Shown here: piece by piece, positions 63,218-64,000 of the stretch
Layout of the letters: each line of letters opens with the position of its first letter
Position numbering within the stretch: position 1 is the stretch's first letter
The notes under the pieces: model-generated
Database searches by the model: none
Told to the model about the DNA's origin: nothing
What the model saw: the letters and a program-made list of their open reading frames with translations, nothing else
Program-made: the position numbers and the translations under genes
Assembly: GCF_006265095.1 (NCBI RefSeq)
Contig: NZ_VCNK01000029.1
Location: forward strand, 1-64,000
Length of the DNA: 64,000 nt
Direction of reading: 5' to 3'
DNA from: Phaeobacter sp. B1627
Lineage (GTDB): Bacteria; Pseudomonadota; Alphaproteobacteria; Rhodobacterales; Rhodobacteraceae

Positions 63218-64000
63218 ATGAAACTGAAACTGACGACACTGGCGCTTGGTGCGCTGATGATGGCCGGCCCCGCTATGGCCGACCTGGTATTCCCGGATCT
63301 GAGCTATCGCACGGGTCCCTATGCGGCGGGCGGTATCCCGTTCTCTGATGGCTACAATGACTATTTCACCCTCATCAACGAGCGTGACGGTGGGATCGGT
63401 GGCGTCAAGGCCCGCGTGGTCGAATGCGAAACCGGTTACAACACCGAAAAAGGCGTGGAGTGCTACGAGTCCACCAAGGGCGAAGGCGCGTTGGTGTATC
63501 AGCCGCTGTCGACCGGGATCACCTATCAGCTCATTCCCAAAGCGACGGCCGACGGGATCCCAATGCATACCATGGGCTATGGCCGGACATCAGCCGCCAA
63601 TGGCAAGGTTTTCAGCAATGTGTTCAACTATCCCGCCAACTATTGGGACGGGGCGTCCGGGGTGGTCAACTACCTGCTGGAAGAGAACGCAGGCGACATC
63701 AAAGGCAAGAAGCTCGCGCTGGTCTACCACAACTCCGCCTATGGCAAGGAGCCGATCCGCACGCTGGAAGAGCTGTCCAAGAAGCATGGCTTTGAGCTGA
63801 GCCTGCTGCCGGTGGACCATCCCGGTCAGGAACAGAAATCCCAGTGGCTGCAGATCCGCCGCGATCGTCCCGACTATGTGGTGATGTGGGGCTGGGGTGT
63901 GATGAACCAGGTCGGCGTACAGGAAGCCGCCAACATCCGTTTCCCGATGGAGAATTTCATCGGTGTATGGTGGTCCGGTGCCGAACACGATGTGATCCCG
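63218..64000 (+). CDS. Branched-chain-type ABC transporter substrate-binding protein, 3' end outside the window
   Basis: ATG 63218 has AGGGAGG upstream; 261 codons are visible before the window ends. The signal peptide is MKLKLTTLALGALMMAGPAMA, with cleavage after AMA. The mature part starts DLVFPDLSYRTGPYAAGGIPFSDGYNDYF, has the two cysteines VECETGYN and VECYES found in this subfamily (C about 71 and 80), and TGITYQLIPKA. This subfamily of periplasmic binding protein is commonly linked to acyl-CoA synthetases in alphaproteobacteria. The ligand is unknown and the C-terminal lobe is missing from view. Confidence 0.9.
   Translation, partial: MKLKLTTLALGALMMAGPAMADLVFPDLSYRTGPYAAGGIPFSDGYNDYFTLINERDGGIGGVKARVVECETGYNTEKGVECYESTKGEGALVYQPLSTGITYQLIPKATADGIPMHTMGYGRTSAANGKVFSNVFNYPANYWDGASGVVNYLLEENAGDIKGKKLALVYHNSAYGKEPIRTLEELSKKHGFELSLLPVDHPGQEQKSQWLQIRRDRPDYVVMWGWGVMNQVGVQEAANIRFPMENFIGVWWSGAEHDVIP

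Overview
The window is high-GC, densely packed DNA from an alphaproteobacterium, most likely a member of the Rhodobacteraceae (Roseobacter group). The evidence is the gene content and neighbourhoods: rbfA-truB next to dapB, SDHAF4-type DUF1674 beside rsmB, rsmB-heparinase-purH-lspA-DUF3035-M16 pairs, pnp/rpsO, bacterial saccharopine-pathway genes, dimethylglycine-dehydrogenase paralogues, and a terminator of the CCTCC-GGC-GGAGG-TATTTTT type. I cannot name the genus. I saw no rRNA, tRNA or CRISPR array.

Left edge (1-3.6 kb): a remnant of a Tn7-like transposon. A TnsA-like endonuclease has lost part of its active site. A TnsB-like DD(35)E transposase looks intact. The ATPase gene (tnsC/tniB-like) is broken inside its Walker A motif. 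Next comes a free methionine-R-sulfoxide reductase with its own terminator (3.6-4.1 kb).

4.1-11.7 kb: a co-directional operon with several start/stop overlaps. It holds an XRE-cupin regulator preceded by two identical palindromic operators, a LysE-type exporter, a GFA-type zinc protein, two dimethylglycine/sarcosine dehydrogenase-like flavoproteins and, between them, a betaine-homocysteine-methyltransferase-like enzyme. Together they suggest demethylation of an N-methylated compound with methyl and formaldehyde handling.

11.7-27.5 kb: mainly housekeeping genes: rarD, rluA, an aldehyde dehydrogenase, a 1-Cys peroxiredoxin, two surface-polysaccharide genes, pnp, a Zur-box-preceded COG0523 metallochaperone lying between pnp and rpsO, an RTX protein, DUF1643, truB, a secreted phosphodiester glycosidase, rbfA and dapB.

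27.6-36.9 kb: SDHAF4-like factor, rsmB, heparinase-like protein, purH, lspA, a lipoprotein and two M16 peptidase-family genes. The second M16 gene carries an unusual 9 x 12-bp repeat at its 5' end.

37-49 kb: a two-module ALDH16-type dehydrogenase with deoC (deoxyribose and acetaldehyde use). Divergent from them is a Mn/Zn ABC importer with two Fur-family-like boxes. Then come mutL (endonuclease type), rmuC and a membrane adenylate cyclase.

49-64 kb: a PAS histidine kinase; an operon for lysine breakdown through saccharopine with a GST and a phosphatase-family gene; a WGR-domain protein; and a two-component system (hybrid kinase plus OmpR-type regulator) divergent from an acyl-CoA synthetase. 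The synthetase heads a branched-chain-amino-acid-type ABC transporter cluster, interrupted by one gene on the opposite strand. Its binding protein runs off the window. The likely job is regulated uptake and CoA-activation of a carboxylic acid.

A recurring oddity is a set of short tandem arrays (12-, 14- and 17-bp units) at gene ends and junctions.
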